Shown here: positions 1-6,400 of the stretch, one piece after another
How positions within the stretch are numbered: position 1 is the first letter of the stretch
Layout of the letters: each line of letters opens with the position of its first letter
IMG/VR virus record: IMGVR_UViG_3300042691_017309
Span: 1-20,038 of that record
Strand: one strand, 5' to 3'
Length of the DNA stretch: 20,038 bases
From: a virus
Program-made: the position numbers and the translations under genes
The notes under the pieces: model-generated
Seen by the model: the letters and a program-made list of their open reading frames with translations, nothing else
The model's database searches: none
What the model was told of the DNA's origin: nothing

Positions 1-148
1 CCGGAAACTGATACCCGCACACCCGGCACGCCTCACGCACCGGGCCAAAGCCCGCCACGGTCACGCGCTCGTCGCCCCGGCACTGCGGACACTTCGTGTC
101 CACCGGCAGCGGCTTCGGGTCCGTCAGGAGCACCGTCGTCTCGCTCAC
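1..148 (-). CDS. Partial small zinc-ribbon protein (3' end outside window)
   Basis: The frame opens with GTG at 148 and runs off the left edge, so only the first 49 residues are visible. Two CxxC pairs (C20/C23 and C41/C44) form a zinc-ribbon pattern (CPQC and CRVC). The GTG overlaps the TGA of the upstream gene (GTGA), and a GAGGG Shine-Dalgarno-like stretch precedes it, which supports this start. It lies in the head-tail to tail part of the late operon, but no specific role can be given. The fold is inferred only from the Cys spacing. Confidence 0.6.
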   Translation of the reverse strand, partial: MSETTVLLTDPKPLPVDTKCPQCRGDERVTVAGFGPVREACRVCGYQFP

Positions 149-561
149 GATTCCCTCGCGTAGATGCGGAACTTCGCCACAAGCTCCTGCACCTTCACGC
201 CCTCGATGGCCTGGTCTTGCAGCGGCGTCGTGTCGTCGTAGAACACGAGGCCCGCCTGCGTGTAGCCGCTGATCGTGAGCGCCTGATCGCGGAGCAGTTC
301 GACCGCCTTCTGGCAGATCGACTGCGCCTCTTTCATGCCGGGGTAGGTCGAAAACGCATGGACCCACAGTTCGATCTCCGGGATGGCCCCGGTGCCGAAC
401 CCGCGCACGTCCCGCTCCCGCACTTCGAACCACACGAAGGGGAACGTCGCCGCCCGTGGCACGTCGTCATAGATGCGCGTGCCGACAAGGGCATTCATGC
501 CCGCCACGTTCAACTTGGCGTAGACCGCCGCCGACACGGGCGAGAGCGCGAGATAGGCCAC
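145..561 (-). CDS. DUF3168-family tail completion / tail terminator-like protein
   Basis: A 138-residue protein with the look of the DUF3168 family: an N-terminal helix with ALVGTRIYDDVP, then a strand region FPFVWFEVRE, then IEIELWV-like and a C-terminal FRIYARES strand. DUF3168 proteins lie after the head closure gene in HK97-like phages and are thought to act at the tail terminator/joining step. I chose GTG at 561 because GGAGGT lies just upstream and the GTG overlaps the TAG of the head closure gene (TAGTG). A longer frame upstream of this start only overlaps that gene. Confidence 0.75.
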   Translation of the reverse strand: MAYLALSPVSAAVYAKLNVAGMNALVGTRIYDDVPRAATFPFVWFEVRERDVRGFGTGAIPEIELWVHAFSTYPGMKEAQSICQKAVELLRDQALTISGYTQAGLVFYDDTTPLQDQAIEGVKVQELVAKFRIYARES

Positions 562-899
562 TAGTGGACCTCCGCGCACGAGAGATGCATAAACTGCCGA
601 TCCGGCAGCGGCTGCACGCCCGTGATCTGGAGCACTTTCGCGCTCATGCCCGCAGGCCAGCGCGGCGTCCACAAGGCCGTCATGCCCGGTGTGACACCAG
701 CCCGCACACGAGCACGGAACCGATAGATCGCATGCGATCCGACCGACTCGGCCTGCAACTGTTCAGAGGCCGACAGCGGGATGGGCTCGGCGGCAATCGT
801 CGCCACCGTCGCGGCCGTCTCCGTCACACCGCCCTGACTATCCGAGGCCGTGGTCACGGTGCGAATCACGAGCCGTTCCGACAGGCTTCCGGCGCTCAT
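561..899 (-). CDS. Phage head closure / head-tail adaptor protein (SPP1 gp16-like)
   Basis: A 112-residue protein beginning MSAGSLSERLVIRTVT. The pattern is that of head-tail adaptors: L..R..I..VTT..D..GG...T, a central HAIYRFRARVRAGVTPGM segment and a C-terminal LQITGVQPLPDRQFMHLSC strand pair. These proteins close the portal-connector channel after packaging. The ATG at 899 overlaps the TGA of the gp6-like gene (ATGA). The order connector, head closure, DUF3168 is the canonical siphovirus neck order and strengthens the call. Confidence 0.8.
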   Translation of the reverse strand: MSAGSLSERLVIRTVTTASDSQGGVTETAATVATIAAEPIPLSASEQLQAESVGSHAIYRFRARVRAGVTPGMTALWTPRWPAGMSAKVLQITGVQPLPDRQFMHLSCAEVH

Positions 900-1489
900 G
901 CCCACTCCGGGTGACGCACGAACAGCCGATACGGGGCACACAGCGACTCGACCGCCATGGGCGTCTCCATCGCGCTCGTGCCCACAATCACGCTCTCGCG
1001 GTGGGCATACCAGTGCCCCACCAGCAACTGCACGGCCTGCCGCAACGGGGCCGGCACCGATGCCGCCGACGTCGCGCCGGTCACGTATTCGACCTGCACA
1101 GCGTCCTCACGCTCGTAGACGGACGGCCACGTCTGCGCGTAGGCCAGCCGAATCACGGCGGGCTCGGCAAACGCGGGCAACGTATACACGCTGCTGCTCA
1201 AGGTCGTCAGCGCGTTGGCCGTGTCGTAATACTTCACGAACGTGACCGACTGGAGCGGGGCCGCACGAGGCAACCAGAAGCGGTGCGGGAACGTCGGCGC
1301 GGCGATTTGCCACGTCTGCGTCGTCAGCGACCGCCCGGTGTATTCCTCGACCCACGACACCGCCGCGTCGTGATACGCGCCCAGCACGGCGTCCTGATCC
1401 GTCAGGTCCGCATCGATCCGCACATGCTCCTTGAGCACGGCCAGATCAACCACCGGGATCGTCGGCCCCGTCTTGCGCGTGAACATCAT
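896..1489 (-). CDS. gp6-like head-tail connector protein
   Basis: A 197-residue protein with the signature of the phage gp6-like connector family (HK97 gp6, YqbG). An N-terminal LAVLKEHVRID...DQDAVL helix pair is followed by AAVSWVEEYTGRSL, a middle region of strands, and a C-terminal helix LRQAVQLLVGHWYAHRES with a MAVESLCAPYR tail. These proteins form a ring under the portal. Two ATG codons in tandem (1489 and 1486) can start it, and the first overlaps the TGA of the preceding small gene. Confidence 0.85.
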   Translation of the reverse strand: MMFTRKTGPTIPVVDLAVLKEHVRIDADLTDQDAVLGAYHDAAVSWVEEYTGRSLTTQTWQIAAPTFPHRFWLPRAAPLQSVTFVKYYDTANALTTLSSSVYTLPAFAEPAVIRLAYAQTWPSVYEREDAVQVEYVTGATSAASVPAPLRQAVQLLVGHWYAHRESVIVGTSAMETPMAVESLCAPYRLFVRHPEWA

Positions 1490-1695
1490 GCCGCCACCCG
1501 CCTGCGCCGCGTCTTGATCTCAGGCGCGGCAGAGAGGGCAGCACGCTCCGGGGGGGCCATCGCCATGACGGCCTCCCCGGACGCAATCAGCGCGTGCGCC
1601 ACCACGCTCGGCAAGTCATGCTCGCCGGGCCACAGCGCACGGATTACACCCGCATCCTGAAACTCACGCGGGTGCAGTAGGGTCACGCGCATCAC
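1486..1695 (-). CDS. Small head-operon protein of unknown function
   Basis: A 69-residue product between the post-capsid gene and the gp6-like connector, ending in a basic tail (KTRRRRVAA). Small proteins of this size often sit at this position in HK97-like head operons. I recognise no domain. The start is either GTG at 1695, overlapping the TAG of the upstream gene (TAGTG), or the next codon, ATG at 1692. No strong Shine-Dalgarno is visible, so translational coupling is likely. Confidence 0.6.
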   Translation of the reverse strand: MMRVTLLHPREFQDAGVIRALWPGEHDLPSVVAHALIASGEAVMAMAPPERAALSAAPEIKTRRRRVAA

Positions 1696-2120
1696 TAGCT
1701 CAGGATGCTGGCGTTCGTGACCTGGGCGCGGTGCGGCTGTTCCAGAGACGCGATGGCCGCGATCTGGACGCTCGCCGTGCCCGTCTCGGTGCAGGCCAGA
1801 CGGACATACCGCCGCTGGCCGTTGTAGCCGATGTGGTTCACCGCGTTCGCATCGCCCGTGGCGTTGATCACGAGGTTCGCGCCGACGAGGCCGTTGCTCG
1901 CCGTGACCACTTCCTCACCGCTCATGCCCGAGTCATCCGACGCGGTGAGCGAGACGGTGAAGTAGTTTGAGCCGTCAGCCGTGGTCGAGGTGCCGACCTG
2001 CACGAGCACGTCCACCAGCTCGTAGCCCTGACGGTCGATGATGTTGCCGGTCGTCGTCGCCGTCAGGGTCGCCGCCTGATTGAGCGCGTTGACGATCTTC
2101 TTATCGTTGAAGCCGTTCAT
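1695..2120 (-). CDS. Conserved post-capsid head protein (possible decoration protein)
   Basis: A 141-residue, Thr/Ala/Ser-rich, probably all-beta protein directly after the capsid gene. It resembles a recurrent post-capsid phage protein: YELVDVLVQVG, a variable strand region, then HIGYNGQRRYVRLACT and a C-terminal IAAIASLEQPHRA. A decoration or head-stabilising role is an inference from position and composition. AAGGAGGA ten bases before ATG 2120 makes the start secure, and 15 bases separate it from the capsid stop. Confidence 0.7.
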   Translation of the reverse strand: MNGFNDKKIVNALNQAATLTATTTGNIIDRQGYELVDVLVQVGTSTTADGSNYFTVSLTASDDSGMSGEEVVTASNGLVGANLVINATGDANAVNHIGYNGQRRYVRLACTETGTASVQIAAIASLEQPHRAQVTNASILS

Positions 2121-2135
2121 GGTCGCCTGTCCTCC

Positions 2136-3380
2136 TTACGAGAACTTCACGAACTTCAGCGCGTTGAAGTTCAGGACATCGCCGCCCACGCGAGCCGTGG
2201 TGTAGAACTCCACGTAGGGCTTCGACGAGTAGGGATCGCGCAGCACGCGGATGCCGAGGCGATCCACGATGGTGTAGGTTTCGCGCATGTTGCCGAAGGC
2301 CACCGCGAGCGCGCCGGTCGTGGTGTAGGCCACCATGTCTTCCATGAGATGCACCGGGTATCCGAGGATGCTGCCCGCCGCCTCGCCCGAGAAGTCCGGC
2401 ACGAACACGAATCCGCCCGCCGTGGACGCATCGGTCAGCGTCCGCACTTCCGCGAGCGTGGTGCGGTTCATGAACCAGCCCGAGCCCGCGAGATACGCCG
2501 GGTTCAGCTTGTGCTTCACCGCGATCAGCTTCTCGATGCCGGCCGGGTCGGTGCCGAACGAGCCGTTCGCGCCCGTGGCGACGTGCTCGAACTCGCCCCA
2601 GGTGCGCGAGGCGTCAGCGGTCGCCGCCGTGGCGTAGCTGGCGAACCCACGCGGACGGCCGACGCCCGTGCCGGTGACGAATGCGGTGTTCTGCGAGCGG
2701 GCGAACTGGTCGGCCACCTTCGCGCCGAGCCACGCTTCGATGTCCACGGCCGAGTCGTCGAGCAGCTTCTGCGTGACCTTCGGCTTCGCGTAGATTTCGT
2801 GAACCTGAATAGCCCACTTGTTGAGCTGCGGGGTGTTGGAGTCCGAGCGCGTGCCCGTCTCACCGACCCACGACGCCGCCGCTTCGTCCGAATCGCGGAG
2901 CCCTTCGAGGCGATCCGTCGAGATGGTCACGACGCTGGCGTGCTGCCGCATCGGGCTCGTCTCGTAGATGCGCGTGATGATGCGGCCGGTGCGATCCGCT
3001 TCGACGGTGTAGCCGCCGTCCGGGTCCGAACCCACCGACATCGCCTTCGCTTCAAGCGCGGCCAGGCCGGCCTCGTCGCCCTTGCGGAGGTAGTGGCCGA
3101 GCGCCTGCTTGTATTCGCGCACGGCGGGGGCGACGTCGCCCTTGCCAGCGCCGGCATCCGCGAACGCCATCACGTCGAGGCGCGAACGCAGGTCGGAGAT
3201 CACCTTGTCGCGGGCGATCTCCTTCTGGGTGATCGCCTCGTTGATGTCCTTCAACTTCGCCGTGATCAGCGGATCGACGGCACCCTCGGCGGCTTCCTTG
3301 GCCTTGACGGCGACGGTCTGCTTCAGCTCGTTGTAATCACGACCGAGCTGGTCGATCAGACCCTTCAGTTCCTGGTCCAT
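2136..3380 (-). CDS. Major capsid protein, HK97 fold
   Basis: A 414-residue HK97-type capsid protein. Residues 1 to about 75 are charged and helical, like the delta (scaffold) domain that the prohead protease removes. The fold proper starts near SDPDGGYTVEAD (about residues 118-129). Family landmarks include ASWVGETGTR, AKPKVTQKLLDDSAVDIEAWL, VTGTGVGRPRGF and, near the C-terminus, ILGYPVHLMEDM. ATG 3380 was chosen because GGGAG lies nine bases upstream and MDQELKGL starts the helix cleanly. The longer frame to 3428 lacks such a site. The start lies 44 bases inside the protease gene. Confidence 0.93.
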   Translation of the reverse strand: MDQELKGLIDQLGRDYNELKQTVAVKAKEAAEGAVDPLITAKLKDINEAITQKEIARDKVISDLRSRLDVMAFADAGAGKGDVAPAVREYKQALGHYLRKGDEAGLAALEAKAMSVGSDPDGGYTVEADRTGRIITRIYETSPMRQHASVVTISTDRLEGLRDSDEAAASWVGETGTRSDSNTPQLNKWAIQVHEIYAKPKVTQKLLDDSAVDIEAWLGAKVADQFARSQNTAFVTGTGVGRPRGFASYATAATADASRTWGEFEHVATGANGSFGTDPAGIEKLIAVKHKLNPAYLAGSGWFMNRTTLAEVRTLTDASTAGGFVFVPDFSGEAAGSILGYPVHLMEDMVAYTTTGALAVAFGNMRETYTIVDRLGIRVLRDPYSSKPYVEFYTTARVGGDVLNFNALKFVKFS

Positions 3381-4077
3381 GTGCGAGAACTCCCGCGAAC
3401 ACGTCCAGCAGATAAGCCTTGGCTTCATCTACCGGGGCGTCGCTAGAACCCTCGACATGGCGTCCCGCAATGTCGGTGGCGGTTGATCCCGCTGCATCCC
3501 GCAGCAGGCGCTTGTAACAAGTGGTGATCACGCGCTTAGCCTCGGCGCGTGACAGTTCGGCGTCCCGCCGAAGCCACTCTTCAAACTCTCGTTCTTCGGG
3601 TAACTCGAACGACTTCACGCCAATCACGCGGGCGGCGTCATTCGCCGGGAAGGTGACGAGCGACACTTCCCACAGGTTGACCTCCGTGAGCGTGCGAATG
3701 CCGCGCTCTTCGTCGATCTTCGACTTCAGCGTCTGGAACCCAATCGAGAGCCCAGACAGCGCGCCGTCCTTGAGCAGCGTGTAGGCTTCGCGGCCTCGCT
3801 GCGTATCCGACAGACGGCCCCGGACATAGAGCCCGGTGTCGTCCTCGCGCATTTCCTCGTAGACGCCAATCGGCTGCGACGTGTCGTGCTGCCACAGCAA
3901 AGCGGGGGCGCGTTTCTTGGTCTTCCACTCGCGCAGCGTCCGCTTGAACGCGCCCGGAGCCACGACATCCGCGTAGCTATCCAGTTCCCCGAACACCGAG
4001 CCGTAGCCCTCGAAGGCCCGCGAGGACTCATCGAGCGACTTCATCTCGCACGGAATGACCAGCCGTTCCAAGGTCAT
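3337..4077 (-). CDS. Prohead protease, HK97 family (peptidase S78/U35)
   Basis: A 246-residue protease of the HK97 prohead group, which cleaves the capsid delta domain during head maturation. Visible landmarks are FEGYGSVFGELDSYADVVAPGAF (start of the core), the catalytic His in LLWQHD (H64), the Ser motif SGLSIGF (S111) and NLWEVSLVTFPAN (E137). The core ends near residue 160. The remaining 85 or so residues are charged, contain Cys187 and have no catalytic motif. The gene overlaps the TGA of the portal gene at its start (ATGA) and the capsid start at its end. Confidence 0.92.
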   Translation of the reverse strand: MTLERLVIPCEMKSLDESSRAFEGYGSVFGELDSYADVVAPGAFKRTLREWKTKKRAPALLWQHDTSQPIGVYEEMREDDTGLYVRGRLSDTQRGREAYTLLKDGALSGLSIGFQTLKSKIDEERGIRTLTEVNLWEVSLVTFPANDAARVIGVKSFELPEEREFEEWLRRDAELSRAEAKRVITTCYKRLLRDAAGSTATDIAGRHVEGSSDAPVDEAKAYLLDVFAGVLAHGPGTEGSDRPARS

Positions 4078-5363
4078 GCGTCCACCTCTGCATCCCCCGG
4101 TTCATCTGGCGCGTCGTCTTCTTCGTCGTCGTCGAGCGCAGGAGCCACGAGCGCGGGGGCTGGTGCCTCCGTCTGCGTCAGCGGCGACAGGTTCGCCATA
4201 CGCCACGCCACATCGCCGCCCTCGACGGCCGGCAGGTTCTCGCGGGCGCGGGCCTCATTCGGCAGAATCACGCCGTTGGCGATGCCCACCGCATACGAGT
4301 CCATGCGCGTCTTCATGTCGCCGCGCAGCAGGCCATCGACGTTGAACTCGGCGTAGTAACTGCCCTCGGCCTCGATGAACTGCTGCCAGATCGCCTGTTC
4401 CCACGTCACCAGCCAGCGGCGGAGCGTGTATTGGAGGAACCCGATCTGCTGCTGCTCGATGCCGGTGCCCCACGACGTGGACTTCTCGGTGTCGCCAATC
4501 ATGTGGGGCGGCACCTGGAACATGCCGCAGATTTCCCCGCGCTGAAACTGGCGCGTCTCAAGAAACTGCGCGTCCCGCTTGGTGAGGCTCAAAGGCATGA
4601 CGTCCATGCCCTCTTCAATCACCGCCGCCCGGCGCTGCGACGAGTTGCCGCCGTAGGTCGCCAGCCAGTGCGATTCGATGTTGTCCTTCGCCTTGTCGCT
4701 CAGCACCTTCGGGTGCTTCAGCACAACATCCGGCCCGCCACCGTTCGCCCAGAACGTTCCGGCGCTTTCCTGCGTGGCCTGCGCGATGCCCACGACGTCG
4801 CGGGCGTCTTCGAGCACCGACCGGCCCTTGTAGCCGTTGGAACTCAAGCCCCGCACGTGGAAGATGTCCTCAGACGGCACGACGGTCGGCTGGTCCTCGG
4901 GACGCCGCCGAATCTCATACCGCAGGGACATGTCCCGCCCCTGCGTCACGTCCACCAGATCGGGATGTAAAGGCCACAAGGCGCGGGGGATATTGCCACG
5001 CTGGCCCGGTTCCCACTGAATCCACGCATACGCATTGCCGCGCAACAGGAGCGCCGCCTGCATCTGCTGGAGAAAATCGACGCGGGTCTGGTTTGGATTG
5101 GGCGACCGAAACACGATGGCGACCGGGTGATCATCCCGCCGCTGCCGCTCGCGCTCGCCGCGCCGCTGGTAGATGTGGAGCGGCAGGGTCGCCAGCGTGC
5201 CCGCAATCAGCGACACGCACGAGTAGACCGCCGCCACGCGCATGGCCGACTGCTCGGTCACGGACTGGCCGGACACGCTGCGGTTGCCCATCGTGAGCAG
5301 GCGCACGACTTCCGGGGCGAAGTCCTGTCTGAGTTCAAACAGTGCGCGCAATGGATTTCTCAT
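4074..5363 (-). CDS. Portal protein, HK97 family
   Basis: A 429-residue portal protein, the dodecameric ring through which DNA is packaged. Characteristic stretches are SVTEQSAMRVAAVYSCVSLI, LLLRGNAYAWI, HVRGLSSNGYKGRSVLE, GMDVMPLSLTKRDAQFLETR, FQVPPHMIGD and GILLPNEAR-like ILPNEARARENLP. The C-terminus is a highly acidic, Asp/Glu-rich tail after residue 400, which is common in this family. ATG 5363 overlaps the stop of the small membrane protein gene. The neighbours (protease and capsid downstream, terminase upstream) fit. Confidence 0.93.
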   Translation of the reverse strand: MRNPLRALFELRQDFAPEVVRLLTMGNRSVSGQSVTEQSAMRVAAVYSCVSLIAGTLATLPLHIYQRRGERERQRRDDHPVAIVFRSPNPNQTRVDFLQQMQAALLLRGNAYAWIQWEPGQRGNIPRALWPLHPDLVDVTQGRDMSLRYEIRRRPEDQPTVVPSEDIFHVRGLSSNGYKGRSVLEDARDVVGIAQATQESAGTFWANGGGPDVVLKHPKVLSDKAKDNIESHWLATYGGNSSQRRAAVIEEGMDVMPLSLTKRDAQFLETRQFQRGEICGMFQVPPHMIGDTEKSTSWGTGIEQQQIGFLQYTLRRWLVTWEQAIWQQFIEAEGSYYAEFNVDGLLRGDMKTRMDSYAVGIANGVILPNEARARENLPAVEGGDVAWRMANLSPLTQTEAPAPALVAPALDDDEEDDAPDEPGDAEVDA

Positions 5364-5500
5364 CGACGCCGCGACTCAAGCCCGCCCACCGTCATCAGCA
5401 GCCCGCCCGTGACGAGGCACGCCGGCCCGAGCCCCAGCGTGAGATACACGCCGAGCGCGAGCAGGACGAACCCGGCGTACAGACAGGCATCCGCCACCAC
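5360..5500 (-). CDS. Tiny two-helix membrane protein
   Basis: A short frame that opens with GTG GTG at 5500 and ends in TGA overlapping the portal ATG (ATGA). The 46-residue product is strongly hydrophobic: one helix around YAGFVLLALGVYLTLGL, then a Gly/Pro turn, then ACLVTGGLLMTVGG, ending in a basic LESRRR tail. That is a two-pass hairpin with a positive cytosolic end. No good Shine-Dalgarno was found. The hydrophobic frame and the coupled stop support it. Function is unknown, and a holin-like role is only a guess. Confidence 0.6.
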   Translation of the reverse strand: MVADACLYAGFVLLALGVYLTLGLGPACLVTGGLLMTVGGLESRRR

Positions 5501-5526
5501 GTCATATGACGGTATGCCGAATGCGC

Positions 5527-5736
5527 TTATTTGTCGGCGCTAGATGTTGCGATGTAGACAGCGCGGAGGCCGACGACCTGCGCCACGGCGAGCAGGACAT
5601 CGGCGCGGACGTTGCGCGGGGTCGGCCCGCAGACCCGGAGCACGGTGTTCTTGGTGCAGCCAGCCCGGAACCCGACCTCTTCCATGGTCAGACCGCTGGC
5701 GAGGTAGGCGGCGCGGAGCTGCTGGTGCGCGGTCAT
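5527..5736 (-). CDS. Small XRE-like helix-turn-helix protein
   Basis: A 69-residue protein with a helix-turn-helix at about residues 15-38 (LTMEEVGFRAGCTKNTVLRV), followed by a helix rich in Val/Leu/Ala. It looks like a minimal lambda-repressor-type (XRE) DNA-binding domain. ATG 5736 overlaps the TGA of the upstream zinc gene, with GAGGAG upstream. It sits between terminase and portal genes, an unusual place for a regulator. Its target is unknown; the duplicated or palindromic sites elsewhere in the window are possible candidates. Confidence 0.65.
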   Translation of the reverse strand: MTAHQQLRAAYLASGLTMEEVGFRAGCTKNTVLRVCGPTPRNVRADVLLAVAQVVGLRAVYIATSSADK

Positions 5737-6179
5737 GTGCCTGACTCCTCAAGCCTGAACCGGTCTGCGACAGCAGCCAGAATCGAAGACGTTGCCACGG
5801 TGTGGTCGGCCTCCCAGCAAGCGCCCCACCACCAGTCGTTGCCATACCGATAATGGTCTGCGTTCCTAGGTGCGTTCTGTTCGGATGGCCGTGGCCGCGA
5901 CGTCCTTGCCTGCCGCGAAGTCATCGCCTCCGGGGCCGTCGATGCTTCCATCGCGGCTGGTCGTGGCTGGGCCATGCGCGGCGCAACCGTGCTGGCAATA
6001 CGCTCGCGCTCCTCGGCCGACACCCACGGACGCAGCCGCCGAGCGCGGTCGAGCAGCGCCAGGTAGTTCAGTGCCGATGTCTCTAACATGGCAGCGTTGG
6101 CACCGATAATGAACGCGTTGCATTCGTCGCACGCTTCATAAGCGGTCGGACAGCCACAGAGGACGCACAACGCGGTCAT
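5733..6179 (-). CDS. Zinc-ribbon protein of unknown function
   Basis: A 148-residue protein starting MTALCVLCGC. The N-terminus carries five Cys in two clusters (C5, C8, C10, C17, C20), a zinc-ribbon pattern, followed by a helix (LETSALNYLALLDRARRL), an Ala/Pro/Arg-rich linker, and a Trp-rich C-terminal segment (YGNDWWWGACWEADH). I do not recognise the family. ATG 6179 overlaps the TGA of the membrane protein gene, with GGAGCG upstream. The frame stays open upstream to 6248, but that extension is only an overlap with the previous gene. Confidence 0.6.
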   Translation of the reverse strand: MTALCVLCGCPTAYEACDECNAFIIGANAAMLETSALNYLALLDRARRLRPWVSAEERERIASTVAPRMAQPRPAAMEASTAPEAMTSRQARTSRPRPSEQNAPRNADHYRYGNDWWWGACWEADHTVATSSILAAVADRFRLEESGT

Positions 6180-6197
6180 CGTGCCGCTCCAAGCACC
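6176..6197. repeat. Junction repeat B, copy 1
   Basis: 22 bp matching 6379-6400 at 20 positions, in the same orientation. On the minus strand it covers the last codons of the membrane protein gene, a GGAGCG ribosome site and the ATGA overlap. Confidence 0.8.
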
Positions 6198-6382
6198 AGC
6201 CACGTATAGGTGGCCACGACAAGCAGGACAATGCCAATAAACGACCACAACGGAGGGCTTGGCTCAATATTGACCAGCCGCCGAGGGCTAATCGTGTGCG
6301 TGTTGCCCACCGGGCGCGGCTCGTTCGCCGGGCGCGGCCATCCGTGGTCTCGGCTTGCTGGCGGTGTTGGCGGTCCGCTCAT
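6176..6382 (-). CDS. Small single-pass membrane protein in a duplicated-junction cassette
   Basis: A 68-residue protein with a Pro-rich polar N-terminal half and one hydrophobic helix near the C-terminus (about residues 46-66, LWSFIGIVLLVVATYTWLVL). The layout is that of a tail-anchored or N-in single-pass protein. Its last codons (VLGAAR stop) and its junction with the next gene closely repeat the end of the terminase gene (VFGASR stop). This suggests that it was inserted after the terminase gene. Function unknown. Confidence 0.65.
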   Translation of the reverse strand: MSGPPTPPASRDHGWPRPANEPRPVGNTHTISPRRLVNIEPSPPLWSFIGIVLLVVATYTWLVLGAAR

Positions 6383-6400
6383 CGTGACGCTCCAAACACC
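6379..6400. repeat. Junction repeat B, copy 2
   Basis: The partner of 6176-6197, 203 bp away. It covers the last codons of terminase large subunit and the ATGA overlap with the next gene. The mismatches are at the ninth and eighteenth positions. Confidence 0.8.

Noticed and set aside
2349-3446. Long plus-strand frame opposite the capsid gene
   Set aside because: Arg-rich shadow of a well-identified HK97 capsid gene; no ribosome site or domain.
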